Below, in pieces: positions 1-8,331 of a stretch of DNA of 32,594 nt. The first letter of the stretch is position 1; every line of letters begins with the position of its first letter. The DNA is from Ectothiorhodospiraceae bacterium (GTDB lineage: Bacteria > Pseudomonadota > Gammaproteobacteria > Nitrococcales > Aquisalimonadaceae): positions 1 to 32,594 of the forward strand of contig SLCE01000090.1 of NCBI GenBank assembly GCA_007125985.1, written 5' to 3'. The translations under genes and the position numbers were made by a program. The notes beneath the pieces were generated by a model. It worked only from the letters and a program-made list of their open reading frames with translations, had not been told where the DNA came from and did not search any database.

Positions 1-756
1 CCGGACCAGAAACCGGCGGCCCGGGAACAGGTGTGCGGCGCGCTGCAGGCAGGCGGTTTCGGTCACCGGGAGGTGATTGTCCGCGTCAACAGCCTGGATA
101 CCTCCTGGGGCCAGGACGATCTGGAGGCCGTGGCGCAACACCCCCTTGATGCAGTGCTGCTTCCCAAGATCAGTGAAGTGGAGGATGTCACGCGAGCGCT
201 GGAAGTGCTGGACCAGGCGGGCGCGCCAGAGGAGTTGGCGATCTGGATCATGGCAGAGACGCCGCTGGGCATTCTCAACATCCAGGACATCTGTCGTTCA
301 TCGCCACGACTGGAGGTTCTGGTCATGGGCACCTCCGATCTGGCGCGGGATCTACGTGTGCGCCATACAGCCGACCGGGTGGGCCTGCTGGCCGCCCTTT
401 CCCGTTGCATGCTGGCGGCCCGTGCCTATGGCTTGGAGATTCTCGACGGCGTCTACCTGGACCTGCACAACGCGGAAGGCTTCCGCGATGCCTGCTTCCA
501 GGGGCGGGATCTCGGCTTCGACGGAAAAACCTGCATCCACCCCACCCAACTGCAGGTGGCAAATGAGGTTTTCAGCCCCACACGGCTGGACGTGGAACAC
601 GCCAAGGAGGTGATTGCGGCCTGGAGGCAGGCCGAGGCCGAGGGACGGGGCGTGGTGGTGGTGAACGGGAAAATGGTGGAATCCCTGCACGTGGAGGACG
701 CCGAGCGCGTTCTTCGTTTGCACGAGGCGATTGAGCAGGGACACAACCAAGGCTAA
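1..756 (+). CDS. CitE/HpcH-family CoA-ester lyase (malyl-CoA or citramalyl-CoA lyase-like), 5' partial
   Basis: The reading frame is open from base 1, reading PDQKPAARE before the GTG at 31 used by the ORF track. Because that segment matches the family's conserved region after the first acidic metal ligand, the gene must begin left of the window. Visible family motifs are MAETPLGILN, VMGTSDLARD, LDGVYLDLHNAEGF and KTCIHPTQ, the last being the conserved substrate-binding stretch of CitE-like TIM barrels. These Mg-dependent enzymes cleave or form 3-hydroxyacyl-CoA esters such as malyl-CoA, beta-methylmalyl-CoA or citramalyl-CoA; the exact substrate cannot be told from this fragment. Its TAA stop overlaps the stop of the convergent TRAP permease gene by four bases, so the two genes share no spacer. 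Family assignment is firm; substrate is inference. Confidence 0.88.
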   Translation, partial: PDQKPAAREQVCGALQAGGFGHREVIVRVNSLDTSWGQDDLEAVAQHPLDAVLLPKISEVEDVTRALEVLDQAGAPEELAIWIMAETPLGILNIQDICRSSPRLEVLVMGTSDLARDLRVRHTADRVGLLAALSRCMLAARAYGLEILDGVYLDLHNAEGFRDACFQGRDLGFDGKTCIHPTQLQVANEVFSPTRLDVEHAKEVIAAWRQAEAEGRGVVVVNGKMVESLHVEDAERVLRLHEAIEQGHNQG

Positions 757-3506
757 CAACTCCGGGTTTGGTTGCCAACAGCCCGGCGTCGTTGCAGCCA
801 CCAAACCAACGCCAGCAGGGCCAGCGCCGGCAGGAAAAACCATCGGGAGTCCGGCCGCTCGGCCGGGGTCAGCACCTCGGTGATGCGCTGCCCATTGGCA
901 ATGCCCACACGGTCCGCCTGGCTGCCATAGCTGACACTCGACACCTGTACCTGCTCACCAAAGGCCATCACCAGCACGCCGGCCCCCTGCAACCGGTCAA
1001 AGCCATCACCCTCGTCATCCACGCGCAACATCACCAGGCGCGATACATCCCGCCCTTCACTGTCCATGCCTTCCACCCGGAAGCGCAGACGATCGCCGCC
1101 ATCCAGCGCGCTCACATACTCCACGGCCTCATGCGCCGGCAAGGCATCAAATTCCGGCGCGACACGGTCCATCCAGTAGCCGGGGCGGAACAGGGTGAAC
1201 GCGATGAGCAGCAGAGCCGCCACCTCATACCAGCGCGTACGCACCACGAAGTACCCCTGGGTGGCCGCCGCGAACACCAGCATGGCAATGGTGGCGCTGA
1301 CAAAGGTCAGCACCAGATCCCAGGCGCTGTCGATACCGATCAACAGCAACTGCGTATTGAAGATAAACAGAAACGGTAGGGCCACCGTGCGCAGACTGTA
1401 GTAGAAGGCATGGATCCCGGTGCGTATCGGGTCGCCCCGCGCCACGGCGGCCGCGGCAAAGGATGCCAGCCCCACCGGCGGCGTCACATCCGCCATGATG
1501 CCGAAGTAGAACACAAACAGATGGACCGCAATCAGCGGCACCAATAATCCGGCCTGCGCTCCCAGATCCACCACCACCGGCGCCATCAGGCTGGCGACGA
1601 TGATGTAGTTGGCGGTGGTGGGCAGGCCGAGGCCCAGCACCAGGCTGAGCACCGCCACCAGTATGAGCATCAACATCAGATTGCCGCCGGAAATCACCTC
1701 CACCACCTGCGTCAGCACCAGTCCAACGCCGGTCATCGCAACAGTGCCGACAATGATCCCCGCCGCCGCCGTGGCAACGCCGATGCCCACCATATTCCGC
1801 GCCCCCTGCACCATACCGTCCAGCAGATCCCGTACACCCTGCCAGGCGGCCTCCCCGTAACGGCCGCGGCGGCGTAACAGATTGAGCAAGGGCCGTTGCG
1901 TCAAGAGAATGAAGATCAGGAAACTCACCGCCCAGAACGCGGACAGGCCCGGCGACAGCCGTTCCACGATCAATGCCCAGATCAGCACCACGATGGGCAG
2001 GATGAAGTGCAGGCCGCTGTTGATGGTGGGGCCCGGTGCAGGGAGTACGTAGACCGGCTTGGACGGGTCGTCGTGCGGCAATTCCGGATAACGTGCGGCG
2101 TTCCACAGCAGCCCCAAGTAGCTTGCGAGCACCAGCACACCAATCATCACGTTGGCGGCCGGGCCAAAGACGGTGCGCGTCCAGCCGATACCGTAGTACA
2201 CCAGGGCCGAGAGCACGATCAGCCCCACCAGCACCGTGGCAAAGGTGAACAGCTTTTGGTAAAGAGGCGTCACCACCCGCGGCGGAATGCCGCGCATGTC
2301 CGCCTTGAGCGCCTCCAGGTGCACGATGTAAAGCAGCGCGATATACGAAATGACCGCCGGCAGGAAAGCATGGCGGATCACCTCCAGATAGGTGATGCCC
2401 ACATACTCCACCATCAGAAACGCGGCAGCCCCCATCACCGGCGGCATCAACTGGCCATTCACGGAGCTGGCCACTTCCACGGCACCGGCCTTCTCTGCCC
2501 GAAACCCGACTCGCTTCATCAACGGAATCGTGAACGTCCCCGTGGTGACCGTATTCGCAATCGACGAGCCGGAAATCACCCCGGTCATGCCCGAGGCCAC
2601 CACCGCCGCCTTCGCCGGCCCGCCGCGCAGATGGCCCAACAGAGAGAAAGCCACCTGGATAAAGTAGTTGCCGGCACCGGCCCGATCCAGCAGCGCGCCG
2701 AAGAGCACGAACAGGAACACGAAACTGGTGGACACACCCAGGGCGATACCGAACACGCCCTCGCTGGAGAGCCAGAACTGGGACGCTGCGCGCGAGAACG
2801 AGGCACCCCGGTGGGCAATCAGGTCGGGCATGTACGGCCCGCCAAATGTATACACCAGAAACACCAGGGCAATCATGGCCAACGCGGGCCCCAGTGACCG
2901 CCGCGCTGCTTCCAGCAGCGTGATCATACCCACGCCGGCCACCATCAGATCCGCCAATACGGGCCGTCCGGGGCGGCCGGCAAGCTCTGTGTGGAAGAGG
3001 TAAAGATAGAAAGCCGAACAACCGGCAGCAATGGCCAGCAACCAGTCCAACAGCGGAATGCGGCGGGCATCCTTCTCCAGTATGCCGCCCAGCGCCACGG
3101 CAACCAGCGTCCCGGCCAGCACCAGCAGCACGGACACATGGGGCGTGCCCGGCAACGCCCGCCCCTGCCCCGAAAGCAGCGCAGCCCATAACGTCAGCGC
3201 CGCGAACACCAGATACAAAACCGGTGCGACGCCAAACCGCCCCTGGCTGCGCCGGCCGGGGAACAGCAGATAAACCAGCAACAGGGCGAAGGTCAGGTGA
3301 ATGGCCCGGGCCTGTGTATCGGGAAACATCCCGAAGCCGACCATGAACGGCAACGGCGAGGCAATCCAGAGCTGGAAACAGGACCAGGCCAGTGCCACAA
3401 GGTAAATGAAGCGGGCGGTGAGCCCCTGTGGATGGCGCTCACCGCCCTCAAGGTTGGCCAGGCGCTTCGCGGCCTCGTCACCCGACAGCGTGTTCGATTC
3501 CGTCAC
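753..3506 (-). CDS. TRAP-TAXI transporter fused permease (DctQM fusion) with C-terminal DUF3394-like tail
   Basis: A 917-residue inner-membrane protein that would import its substrate by Na+- or H+-driven symport with the periplasmic TAXI binding protein encoded just upstream. The N-terminal third resembles the fused small (DctQ-like) subunit and the rest is DctM-like, with the family signature GSSIANTVTTGTFTIPLMKR near residue 310 and a second GLGLPTTANYIIVA repeat near residue 640. After the transport core comes a soluble stretch ending in a PDZ-like segment (YGSQADRVGIANGQRITEV, about residues 860-880) and one last membrane helix followed by QRRR, as in permeases with a DUF3394 tail. The GTG at 3506 is preceded by GAGGGAG at a suitable distance. 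It lies 55 bases downstream of the binding-protein gene, in the same direction, with a hairpin between them. Confidence 0.93.
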   Translation of the reverse strand: MTESNTLSGDEAAKRLANLEGGERHPQGLTARFIYLVALAWSCFQLWIASPLPFMVGFGMFPDTQARAIHLTFALLLVYLLFPGRRSQGRFGVAPVLYLVFAALTLWAALLSGQGRALPGTPHVSVLLVLAGTLVAVALGGILEKDARRIPLLDWLLAIAAGCSAFYLYLFHTELAGRPGRPVLADLMVAGVGMITLLEAARRSLGPALAMIALVFLVYTFGGPYMPDLIAHRGASFSRAASQFWLSSEGVFGIALGVSTSFVFLFVLFGALLDRAGAGNYFIQVAFSLLGHLRGGPAKAAVVASGMTGVISGSSIANTVTTGTFTIPLMKRVGFRAEKAGAVEVASSVNGQLMPPVMGAAAFLMVEYVGITYLEVIRHAFLPAVISYIALLYIVHLEALKADMRGIPPRVVTPLYQKLFTFATVLVGLIVLSALVYYGIGWTRTVFGPAANVMIGVLVLASYLGLLWNAARYPELPHDDPSKPVYVLPAPGPTINSGLHFILPIVVLIWALIVERLSPGLSAFWAVSFLIFILLTQRPLLNLLRRRGRYGEAAWQGVRDLLDGMVQGARNMVGIGVATAAAGIIVGTVAMTGVGLVLTQVVEVISGGNLMLMLILVAVLSLVLGLGLPTTANYIIVASLMAPVVVDLGAQAGLLVPLIAVHLFVFYFGIMADVTPPVGLASFAAAAVARGDPIRTGIHAFYYSLRTVALPFLFIFNTQLLLIGIDSAWDLVLTFVSATIAMLVFAAATQGYFVVRTRWYEVAALLLIAFTLFRPGYWMDRVAPEFDALPAHEAVEYVSALDGGDRLRFRVEGMDSEGRDVSRLVMLRVDDEGDGFDRLQGAGVLVMAFGEQVQVSSVSYGSQADRVGIANGQRITEVLTPAERPDSRWFFLPALALLALVWWLQRRRAVGNQTRSC

Positions 3507-3528
3507 GCACGCTCCCTCGACAGACTAG

Positions 3529-3553
3529 CCCTCCGGCCGGCGGAGCCGGAGGG
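3529..3553 (-). repeat. Intercistronic hairpin between TAXI binding-protein and permease genes
   Basis: A perfect 9-base inverted repeat (CCCTCCGGC / GCCGGAGGG) with a 7-base loop sits in the 55-base gap between the two TRAP genes. No T-run follows on the minus strand, so it is more likely an mRNA-stabilising or attenuating stem than a full terminator. Binding-protein-first transport operons often carry such stems, giving more binding protein than permease; that role here is inference. Confidence 0.6.
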
Positions 3554-3561
3554 TGGCCGCA

Positions 3562-4554
3562 TCAGTCTTCCAGCAGACCCGCCTCACGGAAATACCGCTT
3601 CGCACCCTCATGCATCGGAGCGGACAAGCCCTCGCTGATCATCACCTCGGCTTCCAGAACGCCAAACGCGGGGTGCAGGCCCTTGAACATATCTAGGTTC
3701 TCGAACACCGCCTTCGTGACCTGGTAAACCACCTCTTCCGGTACGTCCGCCCGGGTCACAAAGGTGGCACCCACGCCGAACGTCTCCACGTCCGCGTCAT
3801 GGTTCGGATACATCCCGCCAGGAATCGTGGCATCGAAGTAGTACGGGGTTTCGTTCACCAGCTTGTCCACCGCCTCTCCGGTGACCGGCACCAGCCGTGC
3901 ATCGCAGGTCGCGATGGGCTCCTGGATAGAGCCCGATGGATGCCCCACCGTGAAAAGCACCACGTCAATGCGGTTGTCGCACAGCGCAGCCGCCTGCTCC
4001 CGTGATGGCAATTCGGAGGCCAGCGAGAAGTCATCCATCGTCCAGCCGTAGACCTCCATCAGGCGCTCCACCGTACCCCGCTGACCGGAACCGGGGTTAC
4101 CCACGTTCACACGCTTGCCCTTGATGTCGTCAAAGCTGCTGATGTTTGCATCCGGCCGCGCCACAACAGTAAAGGGCTCCGGGTGCAGTGAGAATACCGC
4201 GCGCAGGTCCTCATTCGCGCCCTGATCCGCAAACTGATCCGTTCCGTTGTAGGCATGGTATTGCCAGTCAGACTGCACCACACCGAACTCCAGGTCGCCC
4301 TCGGCAAGCGCGTTCAGGTTGTAAATTGAGCCAGCCGTGCTCTCCGCCGAACAACGGATGCCATGCTCGCTGCGGCCGCGGTTGACCAGGCTGCAGATCG
4401 CCCCGCCTGTGGGGTAGTAAACCCCGGTCACGCCACCGGTGCCGATGGTGGTAAAACGTTGCTCAGCCTGCGCGGTACTGGCGAAGGCACCTGCTGCGAT
4501 CAGCAAACCTGCGGCCGCCAGGCCCGCGATTCGGTGCACATTGTTCTGCGTCAT
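3562..4554 (-). CDS. TAXI-family TRAP transporter solute-binding protein
   Basis: A 330-residue periplasmic protein that captures the ligand for the permease encoded next to it. The N-terminus is a typical Sec signal peptide: a basic start, the hydrophobic core [14 protein letters not shown], and a likely cleavage after STAQA. The mature protein begins with the TAXI hallmark [17 protein letters not shown], and [14 protein letters not shown] and [12 protein letters not shown] are further conserved blocks. Cysteines near residues 52, 69, 193 and 218 could form two disulfides in the periplasm. GGAGAG precedes the ATG by about eight bases. Known TAXI ligands include glutamate/glutamine-like and C4/C5 dicarboxylate compounds; this ligand is unknown. 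The nearby CoA-ester lyase could hint at an organic acid, but only weakly, because the two genes are convergent. Confidence 0.94.
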   Translation of the reverse strand: MTQNNVHRIAGLAAAGLLIAAGAFASTAQAEQRFTTIGTGGVTGVYYPTGGAICSLVNRGRSEHGIRCSAESTAGSIYNLNALAEGDLEFGVVQSDWQYHAYNGTDQFADQGANEDLRAVFSLHPEPFTVVARPDANISSFDDIKGKRVNVGNPGSGQRGTVERLMEVYGWTMDDFSLASELPSREQAAALCDNRIDVVLFTVGHPSGSIQEPIATCDARLVPVTGEAVDKLVNETPYYFDATIPGGMYPNHDADVETFGVGATFVTRADVPEEVVYQVTKAVFENLDMFKGLHPAFGVLEAEVMISEGLSAPMHEGAKRYFREAGLLED

Positions 4555-5180
4555 GGTTACTCTCCATCCTCTACCGTAGTCCCTTCATACTAACCTTTCA
4601 GGCAACTCTGTCATGCTTCAGCGCAATGCAGGTCTGTGCGATTGGTTAAGGAGGCGCTGATCTATTCCCATAGTGCTCTGTGAATCCATTCGCGTGCGCT
4701 GACAAGGCGGCGTTCGCAGGCAATGTGGCCGGACACGCTGCAAAGCCTACAAACGACCACGCCGCGGCGCTGGCGCCGACCAGATAGGCTACCTGGCCTC
4801 AGAGTGTTACCCGGGCGCCCCTGTCGTCTTGGAACATTTCAGTTTCATGGTAGCTCGAAACAACCCCGAACCAATACCAGAGTTGGGCTGCAGGTGCCTG
4901 AGACACATTCTCGCGAGTTGATACGGCTCAGCGGACCCGTTACCGAACGCTCCGGTGATCTATGCGTACTGAGTCACCCGGACCTCGTTGGGTTTGCCCG
5001 AATCAACGCCTTTTCGGACTTCGTCACGGAGGGCATAAGGGCAAGGCTACAACTTTGGGCTGAATGAGGCAGCAGCGGTTTATCGCGGATGTCCCAAACT
5101 GCGCGGGCGCCGGAAGGGTGTGCCATGCTGAGATTGTATGTTCTGAATAGGTGATTCCGCCATCAAGGAGGGCAATCGGT
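4555..5180. other. Intergenic region between divergent TAXI and alcohol dehydrogenase genes
   Basis: About 626 bases with no convincing gene. It contains the truncated repeat copy at 4657-4747 and must hold the divergent promoters for the TRAP operon and the alcohol dehydrogenase. The 114-codon ORF at 4723-5067 starts inside the repeat, is arginine- and proline-rich in its first half as out-of-frame GC-rich DNA tends to be, and matches no family I recognise. No clear -35/-10 pair was identified. Confidence 0.6.
4657..4747 (+). repeat. Truncated, internally deleted copy of the MITE-like element seen at 28667-28937
   Basis: The segment from CTGATCTATTC through GCAGGCAATG matches the left part of the element at 28679-28746 with scattered substitutions. 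It then jumps directly to ACACGCTGCAAAGCC, which matches 28889-28903 just inside the right terminal repeat. The middle of the element, roughly 140-150 bases, and the whole right terminal inverted repeat are missing. Both copies are in the same orientation relative to the window. This is a relic with no coding capacity. Confidence 0.8.
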
Positions 5181-6263
5181 ATGGCACAAATGATGAAAGC
5201 CGCTGTATTCGTCGAACCCGGTCGGATCGAGATCGATGACAAGCCTGTTCCGGATGTGGGTCCGAACGACGCCCTGATCCGGGTAACCACCACGACCATC
5301 TGCGGCACCGACGTCCATATTCTCAAGGGCGAGTATCCGGTGAAAAAGGGTCTGACCGTCGGGCATGAGCCGGTCGGCGTGATCGAGAAGCTCGGTTCCA
5401 GCGTCACCGGATACTCGGAAGGACAACGGGTGATTGCCGGCGCCATCTGCCCCAGTTTTACCTCCTATGCCTGCCAGGACGGCTGCGCCGCCCAGGATGG
5501 AGGCCATACCGGACATGGCTACAAGCCGATGGGCGGCTGGCGCTTCGGCAATACCATCGACGGCGCCCAGGCCGAGTATCTGGTGGTCCCGGACGCCCAG
5601 GCCAACCTCGCGCCGGTTCCCGATGGTCTGAGCGACGAACAGGTACTGATGTGCCCGGACATCATGTCCACCGGATTCGCCGGGGCCGAAGCCGCCGGTA
5701 TCCGCATAGGCGACTCGGTGGCAATCTTCGCCCAAGGGCCCATCGGACTCTGTGCCACAGCCGGTGCCCGGCTGCGCGGTGCCGGAATGATCATCGCCGT
5801 GGATGGTGTCGACGAGCGGCTAAACATGGCGAAACAGCTTGGCGCCGATGTCACCTTGGACTTCCGCAAAGTGGATGTCGTGGACGAGATCCTCAAACTC
5901 ACTGGCGGGCGTGGTGTGGATGCCTCGATTGAGGCCCTTGGGCTGCAGAGTACCTTCGAGGCCGCACTGCGCGTCATCAAGCCCGGGGGCACACTGTCCA
6001 GCCTCGGTGTCTACTCCGAGGATCTGCAGATCCCCCTAGGCGCCTTTGCCGCCGGCCTCGGCGATCACAAGATCGTCACCTCGCTATGCCCGGGCGGTAA
6101 GGAACGCATGCGCCGCCTGATGCAGATGATCGACACCGGGCGCATTGATCTCGGCCCCATGGTGACGCATCACTATGGCTTGGATGACATTGCAGAGGCC
6201 TATGACCTCTTCTCTCATCAGCGCGACGGTGTTCTCAAGGTAGCGATCAGACCCGGTCAGTAA
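5181..6263 (+). CDS. Zinc-dependent alcohol dehydrogenase (TbADH-like medium-chain dehydrogenase)
   Basis: A 360-residue cytosolic enzyme of the medium-chain dehydrogenase superfamily, closest in motif pattern to the tetrameric secondary-alcohol dehydrogenase of Thermoanaerobacter brockii. Catalytic zinc ligands are Cys41 (TICGTDVH), His62-Glu63 (GHEPVG) and Asp160 (CPDIMSTG); the four-cysteine structural zinc lobe of horse-liver-type enzymes is absent. GGWRFGNTIDGAQAEY and CPGGKERMRRLM are also shared with the TbADH group. The cofactor loop reads FAQGPIG, and the acidic VDGVDER after the second strand suggests NAD rather than NADP; this is inference. The ATG at 5181 is preferred over the GTG at 5151 because AAGGAGGG lies about ten bases before it. 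It stands alone on this strand; the physiological alcohol is unknown. Confidence 0.92.
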   Translation: MAQMMKAAVFVEPGRIEIDDKPVPDVGPNDALIRVTTTTICGTDVHILKGEYPVKKGLTVGHEPVGVIEKLGSSVTGYSEGQRVIAGAICPSFTSYACQDGCAAQDGGHTGHGYKPMGGWRFGNTIDGAQAEYLVVPDAQANLAPVPDGLSDEQVLMCPDIMSTGFAGAEAAGIRIGDSVAIFAQGPIGLCATAGARLRGAGMIIAVDGVDERLNMAKQLGADVTLDFRKVDVVDEILKLTGGRGVDASIEALGLQSTFEAALRVIKPGGTLSSLGVYSEDLQIPLGAFAAGLGDHKIVTSLCPGGKERMRRLMQMIDTGRIDLGPMVTHHYGLDDIAEAYDLFSHQRDGVLKVAIRPGQ

Positions 6264-6294
6264 GTGGCGGTCCCTGGACTTCCCCCGGACGCGG

Positions 6295-6705
6295 CTACCG
6301 GCTTCTGGTTTTGCCCAGACGCTTGGCGTTCGCACGCGCGCGCCGGCGTACTGGCGCGATGCCCGCATTCAGAACACCCATCGCGGCGCTTTGGACTTGC
6401 TGCATGGAGTCGGCAAGCGATGGCCGACCACCGAACCAGGGGCTCCACCAGGACCGCATGAGCGAAAGCGTCAACGCCTGATTGGCATACAGCATCTGCC
6501 ATGCCATGGCGTTCCAGGATTCCCCGAACGCGGCGACTTTTTCGGCGCCCATGCGGCGAAACTCGCCCCGATCCCGGGAGGTTGGATTGGCCCCGGAGGT
6601 AGCCATCCTGGCTACCCGATGCGCGATAACCTGAGGGACCGCAAGCGCAAGTGCCGCTGTCTGTGTGGCCATACGTTTTCTGCTTTGGCGTGTAGAAGTT
6701 GACAT
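6295..6705 (-). CDS. Phasin-like polyhydroxyalkanoate granule-associated protein
   Basis: A 136-residue basic protein, with the start moved from the ORF-track position (6789) to the ATG at 6705 because GGAGA lies seven bases upstream and the extra 28 residues look non-coding. The central part, FRRMGAEKVAAFGESWNAMA, followed by an aromatic-rich stretch (SLMRSWWSPWFGG) and a basic tail with repeated Arg/Lys, resembles small phasin-type proteins that coat polyhydroxyalkanoate granules and can bind DNA through the basic ends. There is no signal peptide and no convincing transmembrane helix. No PHA synthase or depolymerase lies in the window, so the role rests on resemblance alone. It is convergent with the alcohol dehydrogenase and divergent from the aminotransferase gene. 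Confidence 0.58.
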   Translation of the reverse strand: MSTSTRQSRKRMATQTAALALAVPQVIAHRVARMATSGANPTSRDRGEFRRMGAEKVAAFGESWNAMAWQMLYANQALTLSLMRSWWSPWFGGRPSLADSMQQVQSAAMGVLNAGIAPVRRRARANAKRLGKTRSR

Positions 6706-6722
6706 TACGTTGTCTCCGAAGA

Positions 6723-6737
6723 AGGAGTAGCACTCCT
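6723..6737 (-). promoter_or_regulatory. Small hairpin in the leader of the phasin-like gene
   Basis: A perfect 6-base inverted repeat (AGGAGT / ACTCCT) with a 3-base loop lies 18 bases upstream of the chosen ATG, just before the ribosome binding site. One arm is itself Shine-Dalgarno-like on the minus strand. It could affect translation or act as an operator half-pair; no function is demonstrated. Confidence 0.35.
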
Positions 6738-6966
6738 GACGAGGTGTGTGGCGCGCCGCCACGCATCGCGTGAGCGGGTCGGGATGCACGTGAAGCTAGC
6801 CCATTGATGGGGCGCGGTCGGTGCGGCGGCGCACGTAGGCTGGATGCCATCGCCGCGACGGAGAAATTGATCGAAATGCACGCGACGTTTCACAGTCGCT
6901 CCAGGGCGTCGTAGAGTGAAGGTAGAGTGCTTTTCCTTGGTTGCGGATACCGCGAGGAGAACAGCC

Positions 6967-8289
6967 GTGAACGAAACCCAGGGGCGCCGCCGGAAACGCA
7001 GCAACGGGCCGGACATCCATTTGAATCTGAATGTGCGCGGGCTGGGCCAGTCCGCGACCCTCGCCATCAATGAGCGCTCCGCCGCACTGGCCGCATCAGG
7101 TCATCAGGTCTACCGCTTCGGTCTCGGTCAGTCACCCTTCCCCGTTCCGGCGCCGGTGGAGGCGGAGCTGAAAAACAATGCCCACCAGAAGGATTACCTG
7201 CCGGTGCGGGGACTACGCAGCCTCCGGGAAGCTGTGGCGGATTTTCATCGCCGCACCCAGGGCGTGGAGTTCACCGCCGATGATATTCTGATCGGACCCG
7301 GCTCCAAGGAACTGATGTTCATCCTACAGCTGGTCTACTACGGGGACTTGGTCATTCCCACGCCGAGTTGGGTTTCCTATGCGCCACAGGCGCACATAAT
7401 CGGCCGCCAGATCCGCTGGGTGGAAACCCGGGCGGAGCATGATTGGCGGCTGTTGGCCGAAGACCTGGAAACGCTGTGCGAGCGCGATCCGACGCGACCA
7501 CGCATCCTGATTCTGAACTATCCGAACAACCCCACGGGCGACAGCTATACCGCCGACGAACTGCGCGGGCTGGCGGCCGTGGCGCGCAAATACCGTGTGG
7601 TTCTTCTGTCGGATGAAATCTACGGTGAAGTGCATCACCGTGGCCAACACGTCTCGGTGGCCCGCTATTATCCGGAAGGCACCATCATCAGCAGCGGGCT
7701 GAGCAAGTGGTGTGGAGCCGGAGGCTGGCGGCTGGGCACGTTCGCCGTCCCGCACAATCTGCATTGGCTGCTGGACGCCATGGCCGTCGTGGCCAGCGAA
7801 ACCTTCACGTCCACTGCGGCCCCCATCCAGTACGCCGCCGTCAGGGCTTTTCAGGGCGGTACTGAGATAGAGACGTACCTGCAGCGATCCCGGCGCATTC
7901 TGCGCGCGCTCGGTGGGCATTGCTGGAAACGCCTGCGCAAGGGGGCACGGCTCACCCTGCCGCGCCCGAAAGGCGGGTTTTACCTGTTCCCGGATTTCGG
8001 TCCCCATCGGGAGGCCCTGGCGAAGCGCGGTATACGTACCAGCGACTCCCTTTGCGAGGCGCTGCTGGAGGAAACCGGCGTGGCCACCCTACCCGGCAGC
8101 GCCTTTGGGCGCCCGCCCGGCGAGCTCACGGCCCGCCTCGCCTATGTGGATTTTGACGGCGCCCGGGTGCTTGCAGCGCTGGATGACATGCCCCCAGGGC
8201 AGGAGCTGCGCATTGATTTCCTGTCCACGTATTGCCCGAAAGTGGTGGACGGCGTGGACGCGATCGTGGAGTGGGTCCGCCGGCTTTAA
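6967..8289 (+). CDS. Class I/II pyridoxal-phosphate-dependent aminotransferase
   Basis: A 440-residue fold-type I aminotransferase. Motifs in order: FGLGQSPFPVP near the N-terminus, the PLP-phosphate turn GPGSKELMF, LNYPNNPTGDSYT with the conserved Asn, SDEIYGEVHH with the Asp that contacts the pyridine ring, SGLSKWCGAGGWRLG containing the Schiff-base lysine, PKGGFYLFPDF, and ARLAYVDFDG where the arginine should bind the substrate carboxylate. The overall pattern is that of aspartate/aromatic-type enzymes, but the amino donor cannot be assigned. The start is placed at the GTG at 6967, with GAGGAGA seven bases before it, rather than the GTG at 6916 of the ORF track. It runs alone and converges on the diguanylate cyclase gene. 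Confidence 0.92.
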   Translation: MNETQGRRRKRSNGPDIHLNLNVRGLGQSATLAINERSAALAASGHQVYRFGLGQSPFPVPAPVEAELKNNAHQKDYLPVRGLRSLREAVADFHRRTQGVEFTADDILIGPGSKELMFILQLVYYGDLVIPTPSWVSYAPQAHIIGRQIRWVETRAEHDWRLLAEDLETLCERDPTRPRILILNYPNNPTGDSYTADELRGLAAVARKYRVVLLSDEIYGEVHHRGQHVSVARYYPEGTIISSGLSKWCGAGGWRLGTFAVPHNLHWLLDAMAVVASETFTSTAAPIQYAAVRAFQGGTEIETYLQRSRRILRALGGHCWKRLRKGARLTLPRPKGGFYLFPDFGPHREALAKRGIRTSDSLCEALLEETGVATLPGSAFGRPPGELTARLAYVDFDGARVLAALDDMPPGQELRIDFLSTYCPKVVDGVDAIVEWVRRL

Positions 8290-8305
8290 GGAAGCGCTTT
8301 AATCC

Positions 8306-8331
8306 GAGTGCCGGGGCGTCACCCGGCGCTC
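8306..8331. terminator. Possible bidirectional terminator between aminotransferase and diguanylate cyclase genes
   Basis: A 10-base stem with a single G-T pair (GAGTGCCGGG / CCCGGCGCTC) and a 6-base loop lies 16 bases after the aminotransferase stop and overlaps the last codons of the convergent diguanylate cyclase gene. Position and strength fit a shared terminator, but neither side has a clear T-run. Confidence 0.45.

Noticed and set aside
1225-3189. Long 654-codon ORF antisense-frame partner within the TRAP permease
   Set aside because: Same strand but a different frame of the permease gene; composition (Gly/Ala/Arg/His-rich, no motifs) marks it as a shadow.
4723-5067. 114-codon ORF on the plus strand in the intergenic region
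   Set aside because: It starts inside the repeat relic, is low in recognisable protein character, lacks a ribosome binding site and matches no family I know.
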